A stretch of 64,000 nt of DNA. Source: Aristolochia californica. Its lineage: Eukaryota; Streptophyta; Magnoliopsida; Piperales; Aristolochiaceae. Below are positions 46,682 to 60,400 of this stretch, piece after piece. The translations under genes and the position numbers were made by a program. Under the pieces are notes generated by a model that did no database searches, was not told where the DNA came from, and saw only the letters and a list, made by a program, of their open reading frames with translations. The number at the start of each line of letters is the position of its first letter. The first letter of the stretch is position 1. Location of the stretch: assembly GCA_029961685.1 (NCBI GenBank), contig JARWKL010000009.1, forward strand, positions 16,549,237 to 16,613,236, in the 5' to 3' direction.

Positions 46682-49375
46682 ACTAGTTCAGCAACCCCAA
46701 TAGGTTGGAATTTGATAAGAAAGAGATTTTTCTACACATGCTTTAAAAAATGGATATGCATGGCTCGAAACATGTTAAAGTTGCAAATGACCCATGGATC
46801 CAAACCTTTCAAAAAGAATAAAAAACTTCTCATTAAATTCTCAAGTGAACGTGCGGTGGGATATTTAACCGAGTCAAACAAGCCATTATTTTGCCCATTA
46901 ACAAAAAGCTGACCTAGCGATCATTGATCATTGTAAACTGATTTATCATGCGTAACGGGCCACATTTTTTTAAGGAATGACTTTTGGGTTGGGATTCAAC
47001 ACTCAGTTTAAAATTCCCTCGCCTCCCCTTTTCCCGACGATTGCAAAACCTGATATATAAAGACTAAAACGAGTTTTAAATCCCTAAAAATTACCCAAAC
47101 TTTTTGGAAATATCTCTCTCCATACTTGTGCATTTCCATTTTAGATGTGTACATTTTTATTAAATCAAAACTTGAGTTTTCACTTTTTCCTTCATCTCGT
47201 AGACAAAAAACAGAATAGATGACAACGAAATGAAAATTTTAGACTCTGTGTATGGAGAAAATTTAAAGCAATAACAAACGTAAGTAAAGAAAATTTATTC
47301 ACACACCACAAATGAAGAAAAGAGTTTTCTCATCCAAGTTTGGGAAATTCCACTAGTTCAGCAACCCCAATAGGTTGGAATTTGATAAGAAAGAGATTTT
47401 TCTACACATGCTTTAAAAAATGGATATGCATGGCTCAAAACATGTTAAAGTTGCAAATGACCCGTGGATCCAAACCTTTCAAAAAGAATAAAAAACTTCT
47501 CATTAAATTCTCAAGTGAACGTGCGGTGGGATATTTAACCGAGTCAAACAAGCCATTATTTTGCCCATTAACGAAAAGCTGACCTAGCGATCATTGATCA
47601 TTGTAAACTGATTTATCATGCGTGACGGGCCACATTTTTTTAAGGAATGACTTTTGGGTTGGGATTCAACACTCAGTTTAAAATTCCCTCGCCTCCCCTT
47701 TTCCCGACGATTGCAAAACCTGATATATAAAGACTAAAAGGAGTTTTGAATCCCTAAAAATTACCCAAACTTTTTGGAAATATCTCTCTCCATATTTGTG
47801 CATTGTGCATTTCCATTTTAGATGTGTACATTTTTCTTAAATCAAAACTTGAGTTTTCACTTTTTCCTTCACCTCGTAGACAAAAAACAGAATAGATGAC
47901 AACGAAATGAAAATTTTAGACTCTGTGTATGGAGAAAATTTAAAGCAATAACAAACGTAAGTAAAGAAAATTTATTCACACACCACAAATGAAGAAAAAA
48001 GTTTTCTCATCCAAGTTTGGGAAATTCCACTAGTTCAGCAACCCCAATAGGTTGGAATTTGATAAGAAAGAGATTTTTCTACACATGCTTTAAAAAATGG
48101 ATATGCATGGCTCGAAACATGTTAAAGTTGCAAATGACCCATGGATCCAAACCTTTCAAAAAGAATAAAAAACTTCTCATTAAATTCTCAAGTGAACGTG
48201 CGGTGGGATATTTAACCGAGTCAAACAAGCCATTATTTTGCCCATTAACAAAAAGCTGACCTAGCGATCATTGATCATTGTAAACTGATTTATCATGCGT
48301 AACGGGCCACATTTTTTTAAGGAATGACTTTTGGGTTGGGATTCAACACTCAGTTTAAAATTCCCTCGCCTCCCCTTTTCCCGACGATTGCAAAACCTGA
48401 TATATAAAGACTAAAACGAGTTTTAAATCCCTAAAAATTACCCAAACTTTTTGGAAATATCTCTCTCCATACTTGTGCATTTCCATTTTAGATGTGTACA
48501 TTTTTCTTAAATCAAAACTTGAGTTTTCACTTTTTCCTTCATCTCGTAGACAAAAAACAGAATAGATGACAACGAAATGAAAATTTTAGACTCTGTGTAT
48601 GGAGAAAATTTAAAGCAATAACAAACGTAAGTAAAGAAAATTTATTCACACACCACAAATGAAGAAAAGAGTTTTCTCATCCAAGTTTGGGAAATTCCAC
48701 TAGTTCAGCAACCCCAATAGGTTGGAATTTGATAAGAAAGAGATTTTTCTACACATGCTTTAAAAAATGGATATGCATGGCTCAAAACATGTTAAAGTTG
48801 CAAATGACCCGTGGATCCAAACCTTTCAAAAAGAATAAAAAACTTCTCATTAAATTCTCAAGTGAACGTGCGGTGGGATATTTAACCGAGTCAAACAAGC
48901 CATTATTTTGCCCATTAACAAAAAGCTGACCTAGCGATCATTGATCATTGTAAACTGATTTATCATGCGTAACGGGCCACATTTTTTTAAGGAATGACTT
49001 TTGGGTTGGGATTCAACACTCAGTTTAAAATTCCCTCGCCTCCCCTTTTCCCGACGATTGCAAAACCTGATATATAAAGACTAAAACGAGTTTTAAATCC
49101 CTAAAAATTACACAAACTTTTTGGAAATATCTCTCTCCATACTTGTGCATTGTGCATTTCCATTTTAGATGTGTACATTTTTCTTAAATCAAAACTTGAG
49201 TTTTCACTTTTTCCTTCATCTCGTAGACAAAAAACAGAATAGATGACAACGAAATGAAAATTTTAGACACTGTGTATGGAGAAAATTTAAAGCAATAACA
49301 AACGTAAGTAAAGAAAATTTATTCACACACCACAAATGAAGAAAAGAGTTTTCTCATCCAAGTTTGGGAAATTCC
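46682..49375 (+). repeat. Dimeric higher-order array, two units of 1347 bp (M70-M73)
   Basis: The units are 46682-48028 and 48029-49375. In each, the first monomer is 670 bp because the doubled TTGTGCA is reduced to one copy. The second monomer has CTCAAAACATG and GACCCGTGGATCC, losing the CCATGG palindrome. M71 also has AAAAGGAGTTTTGAATCC, TTACCCAAAC and TTCACCTCG; M73 does not, so the units are not fully homogenised. M70 has a private TTTTTATTAAATC at 47159. The same pair recurs at 61555-63571 onward. Confidence 0.9.
47126..47138. other. 7-bp deletion site in M70
   Basis: Only one TTGTGCA remains where the reference monomer has two, so M70 is 670 bp. The same reduction occurs in M72 (about 48475), M92 (about 62000) and M94 (about 63350). 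The shared position and context indicate a single origin followed by spread within the 1347-bp dimer. Confidence 0.85.
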
Positions 49376-52300
49376 ACTAGTTCAGCAACCCCAATAGGTT
49401 GGAATTTGATAAGAAAGAGATTTTTCTACACATGCTTTAAAAAATGGATATGCATGGCTCGAAACATGTTAAAGTTGCAAATGACCCATGGATCCAAACC
49501 TCTCAAAAAGAATAAAAAACTTCTCATTAAATTCTCAAGTGAACGTGCGGTGGGATATTTAACCGAGTCAAACAAGCCATTATTTTGCCCATTAACAAAA
49601 AGCTGACCTAGCGATCATTGATCAATATAAACTGATTTATCATGCGTAACGGGCCACATTTTTTTAAGGAATGACTTTTGGGTTGGGATTCAACACTCAG
49701 TTTAAAATTCCCTCGCCTCCCCTTTTCCCGACGATTGCAAAACCTGATATATAAAGACTAAAACGAGTTTTAAATCCCTAAAAATTACACAAACTTTTTG
49801 GAAATATCTCTCTCCATATTTGTGCATTGTGCATTTCCATTTTAGATGTGTACATTTTTCTTAAATCAAAACTTTAGTTTTCACTTTTTCCTTCATCTCG
49901 TAGACAAAAAACAGAATAGATGACAACGAAATGAAAATTTTAGACTCTGTGTATGGAGAAAATTTAAAGCAATAGCAAACGTAAGTAATGAAAATTTATT
50001 CACACACCACAAATGAAGAAAAAATTTTCCTCATCCAAGTTTGGGAAATTCCACTAGTTCAGCAACCCCAATAGGTTGGAATTTGATAAGAAAGGGATTT
50101 TTCTGCACATGCTTTAAAAAATGGATATGCATGCTCGAAACATGTTAAAGTTGCAAATGACCCATGGATCCAAACCTTTCAAAAAGAATAAAAAACTTCT
50201 CATTAAATTCTCAAGTGAACGTGCGGTGGGATATTTAACCGAGTCAAACAAGCCATTATTTTGCCCATTAACGAAAAGCTGACCTAGCGATCATTGATCA
50301 TTGTAAACTGATTTATCATGCGTAACGGGCCACATTTTTTTATGGAATGACTTTTGGGTTGGGATTCAACACTCAGTTTAAAATTCCCTCGCCTCCCCTT
50401 TACCGGACGATTGCAAAACCTGATATATAAAGACTAAAACGAGTTTTAAATCCCTAAAAATTACACAAACTTTTTGGAAATATCTCTCTCCATACTTGTG
50501 CATTGTTCATTTCCATTTTAGATGTGTACATTTTTCTTAAATCAAAACTTTAGTTTTCACTTTTTCCTTCATCTCGTAGACAAAAAACAGAATAGATGAC
50601 AACGAAATGAAAATTTTAGACTCTGTGTATGGAGAAAATTTAAAGCAATAGCAAACGTAAGTAATGAAAATTTATTCACACACCACAAATGAAGAAAAAA
50701 TTTTCCTCATCCAAGTTTGGGAAATTCCACTAGTTCAGCAACCCCAATAGGTTGGAATTTGATAAGAAAGGGATTTTTCTGCACATGCTTTAAAAAATGG
50801 ATATGCATGCTCGAAACATGTTAAAGTTGCAAATGACCCATGGATCCAAACCTTTCAAAAAGAATAAAAAACTTCTCATTAAATTCTCAAGTGAACGTGC
50901 GGTGGGATATTTAACCGAGTCAAACAAGCCATTATTTTGCCCATTAACGAAAAGCTGACCTAGCGATCATTGATCATTGTAAACTGATTTATCATGCGTG
51001 ACGGGCCACATTTTTTTAAGGAATGACTTTTGGGTTGGGATTCAACACTCAGTTTAAAATTCCCTCGCCTCCCCTTTTCCCGACGATTGCAAAACTTGAT
51101 ATATAAAGACTAAAACGAGTTTTAAATCCCTAAAAATTACACAAACTTTTTGGAAATATCTCTCTCCATATTTGTGCATTGTGCATTTCCATTTTAGATG
51201 TGTACATTTTTCTTAAATCAAAACTTGAGTTTTCACTTTTTCCTTCATATCGTAGACAAAAAACAGAATAGATGACAACGAAATGAAAATTTTAGACTCT
51301 GTGTATGGAGGAAATTTAAAGAAATAACAAACGTAAGTAAAGAAAATTTATTCACACACCACAAATGAAGAAAAAAGTTTTCTCATCCAAGTTTGGGAAA
51401 TTCCACTAGTTCAGCAACCCCAATAGGTTGGAATTTGATAAGAAAGAGATTTTTCTACACATGCTTTAAAAAATGGATATGCATGGCTCGAAACATGTTA
51501 AAGTTGCAAATGACCCATGGATCCAAACCTTTCAAAAAGAATAAAAAACTTCTCATTAAATTCTCAAGTGAACGTGCGGTGGGATATTTAACCGAGTCAA
51601 ACAAGCCATTATTTTGCCCATTAACAAAAAGCTGACCTAGCGATCATTGATCATTGTAAACTGATTTATCATGCGTGACGGGCCACATTTTTTTAAGGAA
51701 TGACTTTTGGGTTAGGATTCAACACTCAGTTTAAAATTCCCTCGCCTCCCCTTTTCCCGACGATTGCAAAACCTGATATATAAAGACTAAAACGAGTTTT
51801 AAATCCCTAAAAATTACACAAACTTTTTGGAAATATCTCTCTCCATATTTGTGCATTGTGCATTTCCATTTTAGATGTGTACATTTTTCTTAAATCAAAA
51901 CTTTAGTTTTCACTTTTTCCTTCATCTCGTAGACAAAAAACAGAATAGATGACAACGAAATGAAAATTTTAGACTCTGTGTATGGAGAAAATTTAAAGCA
52001 ATAACAAACGTAAGTAAAGAAAATTTATTCACACACCAAAAATGAAGAAAAAAGTTTTCTCATCCAAGTTTGGGAAATTCCACTAGTTCAGCAACCCCAA
52101 TAGGTTGGAATTTGATAAGAAAGAGATTTTTCTACACATGCTTTAAAAAATGGATATGCATGGCTCGAAACATGTTAAAGTTGCAAATGACCCATGGATC
52201 CAAACCTTTCAAAAAGAATAAAAAACTTCTCATTAAATTCTCAAGTGAACGTGCGGTGGGATATTTAACCGAGTCAAACAAGCCATTATTTTGCCCATTA

Positions 52301-52758
52301 ACAAAAAGCTGACCTAGCGATCATTGATCATTGTAAACTGATTTATCATGCGTAACGGGCCACATTTTTTTAAGGAATGACTTTTGGGTTGGGATTCAAC
52401 ACTCAGTTTAAAATTCCCTCGCCTCCCCTTTTCCCGACGATTGCAAAACCTGATATATAAAGACTAAAACGAGTTTTAAATCCCTAAAAATTACACAAAC
52501 TTTTTGGAAATATCTCTCTCCATACTTGTGCATTGTGCATTTCCATTTTAGATGTGTACATTTTTCTTAAATCAAAACTTGAGTTTTCACTTTTTCCTTC
52601 ATCTCGTAGACAAAAAACAGAATAGATGACAACGAAATGAAAATTTTAGACACTGTGTATGGAGAAAATTTAAAGCAATAACAAACGTAAGTAAAGAAAA
52701 TTTATTCACACACCACAAATGAAGAAAAGAGTTTTCTCATCCAAGTTTGGGAAATTCC
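49376..52758 (+). repeat. Five-monomer higher-order repeat II, copy 1 (M74-M78, 3383 bp)
   Basis: The order is A-B-B-A-A. Shared markers with the next copy are: CCTCTCAAAAAG and GATCAATATAAACTG in M74, TTTATGGAATG with CTTTACCGGACG and CATTGTTCATTTCC in M75, AAACTTGAT with AAAGAAATAAC in M76, GGGTTAGGATTC in M77 and GACACTGTG in M78. The unit length is almost the same as in the five-monomer repeat at 17590-24351 (3381 bp), but the monomer order and variants are different. Confidence 0.9.
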
Positions 52759-55700
52759 ACTAGTTCAGCAACCCCAATAGGTTGGAATTTGATAAGAAAG
52801 AGATTTTTCTACACATGCTTTAAAAAATGGATATGCATGGCTCGAAACATGTTAAAGTTGCAAATGACCCATGGATCCAAACCTCTCAAAAAGAATAAAA
52901 AACTTCTCATTAAATTCTCAAGTGAACGTGCGGTGGGATATTTAACCGAGTCAAACAAGCCATTATTTTGCCCATTAACAAAAAGCTGACCTAGCGATCA
53001 TTGATCAATATAAACTGATTTATCATGCGTAACGGGCCACATTTTTTTAAGGAATGACTTTTGGGTTGGGATTCAACACTCAGTTTAAAATTCCCTCGCC
53101 TCCCCTTTTCCCGACGATTGCAAAACCTGATATATAAAGACTAAAACGAGTTTTAAATCCCTAAAAATTACACAAACTTTTTGGAAATATCTCTCTCCAT
53201 ATTTGTGCATTGTGCATTTCCATTTTAGATGTGTACATTTTTCTTAAATCAAAACTTTAGTTTTCACTTTTTCCTTCATCTCGTAGACAAAAAACAGAAT
53301 AGATGACAACGAAATGAAAATTTTAGACTCTGTGTATGGAGAAAATTTAAAGCAATAGCAAACGTAAGTAATGAAAATTTATTCACACACCACAAATGAA
53401 GAAAAAATTTTCCTCATCCAAGTTTGGGAAATTCCACTAGTTCAGCAACCCCAATAGGTTGGAATTTGATAAGAAAGGGATTTTTCTGCACATGCTTTAA
53501 AAAATGGATATGCATGCTCGAAACATGTTAAAGTTGCAAATGACCCATGGATCCAAACCTTTCAAAAAGAATAAAAAACTTCTCATTAAATTCTCAAGTG
53601 AACGTGCGGTGGGATATTTAACCGAGTCAAACAAGCCATTATTTTGCCCATTAACGAAAAGCTGACCTAGCGATCATTGATCATTGTAAACTGATTTATC
53701 ATGCGTAACGGGCCACATTTTTTTATGGAATGACTTTTGGGTTGGGATTCAACACTCAGTTTAAAATTCCCTCGCCTCCCCTTTACCGGACGATTGCAAA
53801 ACCTGATATATAAAGACTAAAACGAGTTTTAAATCCCTAAAAATTACACAAACTTTTTGGAAATATCTCTCTCCATACTTGTGCATTGTTCATTTCCATT
53901 TTAGATGTGTACATTTTTCTTAAATCAAAACTTTAGTTTTCACTTTTTCCTTCATCTCGTAGACAAAAAACAGAATAGATGACAACGAAATGAAAATTTT
54001 AGACTCTGTGTATGGAGAAAATTTAAAGCAATAGCAAACGTAAGTAATGAAAATTTATTCACACACCACAAATGAAGAAAAAATTTTCCTCATCCAAGTT
54101 TGGGAAATTCCACTAGTTCAGCAACCCCAATAGGTTGGAATTTGATAAGAAAGGGATTTTTCTGCACATGCTTTAAAAAATGGATATGCATGCTCGAAAC
54201 ATGTTAAAGTTGCAAATGACCCATGGATCCAAACCTTTCAAAAAGAATAAAAAACTTCTCATTAAATTCTCAAGTGAACGTGCGGTGGGATATTTAACCG
54301 AGTCAAACAAGCCATTATTTTGCCCATTAACGAAAAGCTGACCTAGCGATCATTGATCATTGTAAACTGATTTATCATGCGTGACGGGCCACATTTTTTT
54401 AAGGAATGACTTTTGGGTTGGGATTCAACACTCAGTTTAAAATTCCCTCGCCTCCCCTTTTCCCGACGATTGCAAAACTTGATATATAAAGACTAAAACG
54501 AGTTTTAAATCCCTAAAAATTACACAAACTTTTTGGAAATATCTCTCTCCATATTTGTGCATTGTGCATTTCCATTTTAGATGTGTACATTTTTCTTAAA
54601 TCAAAACTTGAGTTTTCACTTTTTCCTTCATATCGTAGACAAAAAACAGAATAGATGACAACGAAATGAAAATTTTAGACTCTGTGTATGGAGGAAATTT
54701 AAAGAAATAACAAACGTAAGTAAAGAAAATTTATTCACACACCACAAATGAAGAAAAAAGTTTTCTCATCCAAGTTTGGGAAATTCCACTAGTTCAGCAA
54801 CCCCAATAGGTTGGAATTTGATAAGAAAGAGATTTTTCTACACATGCTTTAAAAAATGGATATGCATGGCTCGAAACATGTTAAAGTTGCAAATGACCCA
54901 TGGATCCAAACCTTTCAAAAAGAATAAAAAACTTCTCATTAAATTCTCAAGTGAACGTGCGGTGGGATATTTAACCGAGTCAAACAAGCCATTATTTTGC
55001 CCATTAACAAAAAGCTGACCTAGCGATCATTGATCATTGTAAACTGATTTATCATGCGTGACGGGCCACATTTTTTTAAGGAATGACTTTTGGGTTAGGA
55101 TTCAACACTCAGTTTAAAATTCCCTCGCCTCCCCTTTTCCCGACGATTGCAAAACCTGATATATAAAGACTAAAACGAGTTTTAAATCCCTAAAAATTAC
55201 ACAAACTTTTTGGAAATATCTCTCTCCATATTTGTGCATTGTGCATTTCCATTTTAGATGTGTACATTTTTCTTAAATCAAAACTTTAGTTTTCACTTTT
55301 TCCTTCATCTCGTAGACAAAAAACAGAATAGATGACAACGAAATGAAAATTTTAGACTCTGTGTATGGAGAAAATTTAAAGCAATAACAAACGTAAGTAA
55401 AGAAAATTTATTCACACACCAAAAATGAAGAAAAAAGTTTTCTCATCCAAGTTTGGGAAATTCCACTAGTTCAGCAACCCCAATAGGTTGGAATTTGATA
55501 AGAAAGAGATTTTTCTACACATGCTTTAAAAAATGGATATGCATGGCTCGAAACATGTTAAAGTTGCAAATGACCCATGGATCCAAACCTTTCAAAAAGA
55601 ATAAAAAACTTCTCATTAAATTCTCAAGTGAACGTGCGGTGGGATATTTAACCGAGTCAAACAAGCCATTATTTTGCCCATTAACAAAAAGCTGACCTAG

Positions 55701-56141
55701 CGATCATTGATCATTGTAAACTGATTTATCATGCGTAACGGGCCACATTTTTTTAAGGAATGACTTTTGGGTTGGGATTCAACACTCAGTTTAAAATTCC
55801 CTCGCCTCCCCTTTTCCCGACGATTGCAAAACCTGATATATAAAGACTAAAACGAGTTTTAAATCCCTAAAAATTACACAAACTTTTTGGAAATATCTCT
55901 CTCCATACTTGTGCATTGTGCATTTCCATTTTAGATGTGTACATTTTTCTTAAATCAAAACTTGAGTTTTCACTTTTTCCTTCATCTCGTAGACAAAAAA
56001 CAGAATAGATGACAACGAAATGAAAATTTTAGACTCTGTGTATGGAGAAAATTTAAAGCAATAACAAACGTAAGTAAAGAAAATTTATTCACACACCACA
56101 AATGAAGAAAAGAGTTTTCTCAGCCAAGTTTGGGAAATTCC
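52759..56141 (+). repeat. Five-monomer higher-order repeat II, copy 2 (M79-M83, 3383 bp)
   Basis: This is the adjacent tandem copy of 49376-52758, with every marker listed for copy 1 except the last: M83 has GACTCTGTG where M78 has GACACTGTG. The GACACTGTG form also occurs in M73, just before copy 1, so the duplicated segment extends slightly left of the ACTAGT phase. A third copy starts at 56142 but breaks off within its first monomer. Confidence 0.9.
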
Positions 56142-56818
56142 ACTAGTTCAGCAACCCCAATAGGTTGGAATTTGATAAGAAAGAGATTTTTCTACACATG
56201 CTTTAAAAAATGGATATGCATGGCTCGAAACATGTTAAAGTTGCAAATGACCCATGGATCCAAACCTCTCAAAAAGAATAAAAAACTTCTCATTAAATTC
56301 TCAAGTGAACGTGCGGTGGGATATTTAACCGAGTCAAACAAGCCATTATTTTGCCCATTAACAAAAAGCTGACCTAGCGATCATTGATCATTGTAAACTG
56401 ATTTATCATGCGTGACGGGCCACATTTTTTTAAGGAATGACTTTTGGGTTGGGATTCAACACTCAGTTTAAAATTCCCTCGCCTCCCCTTTTCCCGACGA
56501 TTTCAAAACTTGATATATAAAGACTAAAACGAGTTTTAAATCCCTAAAAATTACACAAACTTTTTGGAAATATCTCTCTCCATATTTGTGCATTGTGCAT
56601 TTCCATTTTAGATGTGTACATTTTTCTTAAATCAAAACTTGAGTTTTCACTTTTTCCTTCATATCGTAGACAAAAAACAGAATAGATGACAACGAAATGA
56701 AAATTTTAGACTCTGTGTATGGAGGAAATTTAAAGAAATAACAAACGTAAGTAAAGAAAATTTATTCACACACCACAAATGAAGAAAAAAGTTTTCTCAT
56801 CCAAGTTTGGGAAATTCC
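56142..56818 (+). repeat. Recombinant monomer M84
   Basis: The first part matches M74/M79 (class A start with CCTCTCAAAAAG). The last two thirds match M76/M81, a B copy two monomers further on (GCGTGACGGG, AAACTTGAT, CATATCGTAG, GGAGGAAATTTAAAGAAAT). The switch lies roughly between 56270 and 56415. The usual reading is an unequal crossover that removed two monomers' worth of sequence (inference). A private CGATTTCAAAAC, where other copies have CGATTGCAAAAC, lies at about 56502, and CAGCCAAG replaces CATCCAAG just upstream at about 56122. Confidence 0.8.
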
Positions 56819-57495
56819 ACTAGTTCAGCAACCCCAATAGGTTGGAATTTGATAAGAAAGAGATTTTTCTACACATGCTTTAAAAAATGGATATGCATGG
56901 CTCGAAACATGTTAAAGTTGCAAATGACCCATGGATCCAAACCTTTCAAAAAGAATAAAAAACTTCTCATTAAATTCTCAAGTGAACGTGCGGTGGGATA
57001 TTTAACCGAGTCAAACAAGCCATTATTTTGCCCATTAACAAAAAGCTGACCTAGCGATCATTGATCATTGTAAACTGATTTATCATGCGTGACGGGCCAC
57101 ATTTTTTTAAGGAATGACTTTTGGGTTAGGATTCAACACTCAGTTTAAAATTCCCTCGCCTCCCCTTTTCCCGACGATTGCAAAACCTGATATATAAAGA
57201 CTAAAACGAGTTTTAAATCCCTAAAAATTACACAAACTTTTTGGAAATATCTCTCTCCATATTTGTGCATTGTGCATTTCCATTTTAGATGTGTACATTT
57301 TTCTTAAATCAAAACTTGAGTTTTCACTTTTTCCTTCATATCGTAGACAAAAAACAGAATAGATGACAACGAAATGAAAATTTTAGACTCTGTGTATGGA
57401 GGAAATTTAAAGCAATAACAAACGTAAGTAAAGAAAATTTATTCACACACCACAAATGAAGAAAAAAGTTTTCTCATCCAAGTTTGGGAAATTCC
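56819..57495 (+). repeat. Recombinant monomer M85
   Basis: The 5' part is class A with GCGTGACGGG and GGGTTAGGATTC, as in M54, M59, M62 and M77. The 3' part has CATATCGTAG and GGAGGAAATTTAAAGCAAT, normally found in B copies such as M58 and M61. It is followed by another monomer (M86) with the same 5' markers. This fits a crossover between two different monomers of the A-B-A unit, with the junction somewhere between about 57130 and 57345. Confidence 0.75.
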
Positions 57496-60400
57496 ACTAG
57501 TTCAGCAACCCCAATAGGTTGGAATTTGATAAGAAAGAGATTTTTCTACACATGCTTTAAAAAATGGATATGCATGGCTCGAAACATGTTAAAGTTGCAA
57601 ATGACCCATGGATCCAAACCTTTCAAAAAGAATAAAAAACTTCTCATTAAATTCTCAAGTGAACGTGCGGTGGGATATTTAACCGAGTCAAACAAGCCAT
57701 TATTTTGCCCATTAACAAAAAGCTGACCTAGCGATCATTGATCATTGTAAACTGATTTATCATGCGTGACGGGCCACATTTTTTTAAGGAATGACTTTTG
57801 GGTTAGGATTCAACACTCAGTTTAAAATTCCCTCGCCTCCCCTTTTCCCGACGATTGCAAAACCTGATATATAAAGACTAAAACGAGTTTTAAATCCCTA
57901 AAAATTACACAAACTTTTTGGAAATATCTGTCTCCATATTTGTGCATTGTGCATTTCCATTTTAGATGTGTACATTTTTCTTAAATCAAAACTTTAGTTT
58001 TCACTTTTTCCTTCATCTCGTAGACAAAAAACAGAATAGATGACAACGAAATGAAAATTTTAGACTCTGTGTATGGAGAAAATTTAAAGCAATAGCAAAC
58101 GTAAGTAATGAAAATTTATTCACACACCAAAAATGAAGAAAAAATTTTCCTCATCCAAGTTTGGGAAATTCCACTAGTTCAGCAACCCCAATAGGTTGGA
58201 ATTTGATAAGAAAGGGATTTTTCTGCACATGCTTTAAAAAATGGATATGCATGCTCGAAACATGTTAAAGTTGCAAATGACCCATGGATCCAAACCTTTC
58301 AAAAAGAATAAAAAACTTCTCATTAAATTCTCAAGTGAACGTGCGGTGGGATATTTAACCGAGTCAAACAAGCCATTATTTTGCCCATTAACGAAAAGCT
58401 GACCTAGCGATCATTGATCATTGTAAACTGATTTATCATGCGTGACGGGCCACATTTTTTTAAGGAATGACTTTTGGGTTGGGATTCAACACTCAGTTTA
58501 AAATTCCCTCGCCTCCCCTTTTCCCGACGATTGCAAAACTTGATATATAAAGACTAAAACGAGTTTTAAATCCCTAAAAATTACACAAACTTTTTGGAAA
58601 TATCTCTCTCCATATTTGTGCATTGTGCATTTCCATTTTAGATGTGTACATTTTTCTTAAATCAAAACTTGAGTTTTCACTTTTTCCTTCATATCGTAGA
58701 CAAAAAACAGAATAGATGACAACGAAATGAAAATTTTAGACTCTGTGTATGGAGAAAATTTAAAGCAATAACAAACGTAAGTAAAGAAAATTTATTCACA
58801 CACCACAAATGAAGAAAAGAGTTTTCTCATCCAAGTTCGGGAAATTCCACTAGTTCAGCAACCCCAATAGGTTGGAATTTGATAAGAAAGAGATTTTTCT
58901 ACACATGCTTTAAAAAATGGATATGCATGGCTCGAAACATGTTAAAGTTGCAAATGACCCATGGATCCAAACCTTTCAAAAAGAATAAAAAACTTCTCAT
59001 TAAATTCTCAAGTGAACGTGCGGTGGGATATTTAACCGAGTCAAACAAGCCATTATTTTGCCCATTAACAAAAAGCTGACCTAGCGATCATTGATCATTG
59101 TAAACTGATTTATCATGCGTAACGGGCCACATTTTTTTAAGGAATGACTTTTGGGTTGGGATTCAACACTCAGTTTAAAATTCCCTCGCCTCCCCTTTTC
59201 CCGACGATTGCAAAACCTGATATATAAAGACTAAAACGAGTTTTAAATCCCTAAAAATTACACAAACTTTTTGGAAATATCTCTCTCCATATTTGTGCAT
59301 TGTGCATTTCCATTTTAGATGTGTACATTTTTCTTAAATCAAAACTTTAGTTTTCACTTTTTCCTTCATCTCGTAGACAAAAAACAGAATAGATGACAAC
59401 GAAATGAAAATTTTAGACTCTGTGTATGGAGAAAATTTAAAGCAATAGCAAACGTAAGTAATGAAAATTTATTCACACACCACAAATGAAGAAAAAATTT
59501 TCCTCATCCAAGTTTGGGAAATTCCACTAGTTCAGCAACCCCAATAGGTTGGAATTTGATAAGAAAGGGATTTTTCTGCACATGCTTTAAAAAATGGATA
59601 TGCATGCTCGAAACATGTTAAAGTTGCAAATGACCCATGGATCCAAACCTTTCAAAAAGAATAAAAAACTTCTCATTAAATTCTCAAGTGAACGTGCGGT
59701 GGGATATTTAACCGAGTCAAACAAGCCATTATTTTGCCCATTAACGAAAAGCTGACCTAGCGATCATTGATCATTGTAAACTGATTTATCATGCGTGACG
59801 GGCCACATTTTTTTAAGGAATGACTTTTGGGTTGGGATTCAACACTCAGTTTAAAATTCCCTCGCCTCCCCTTTTCCCGACGATTGCAAAACTTGATATA
59901 TAAAGACTAAAACGAGTTTTAAATCCCTAAAAATTACACAAACTTTTTGGAAATATCTCTCTCCATATTTGTGCATTGTGCATTTCCATTTTAGATGTGT
60001 ACATTTTTCTTAAATCAAAACTTGAGTTTTCACTTTTTCCTTCATATCGTAGACAAAAAACAGAATAGATGACAACGAAATGAAAATTTTAGACTCTGTG
60101 TATGGAGAAAATTTAAAGCAATAACAAACGTAAGTAAAGAAAATTTATTCACACACCACAAATGAAGAAAAGAGTTTTCTCATCCAAGTTCGGGAAATTC
60201 CACTAGTTCAGCAACCCCAATAGGTTGGAATTTGATAAGAAAGAGATTTTTCTACACATGCTTTAAAAAATGGATATGCATGGCTCGAAACATGTTAAAG
60301 TTGCAAATGACCCATGGATCCAAACCTTTCAAAAAGAATAAAAAACTTCTCATTAAATTCTCAAGTGAACGTGCGGTGGGATATTTAACCGAGTCAAACA

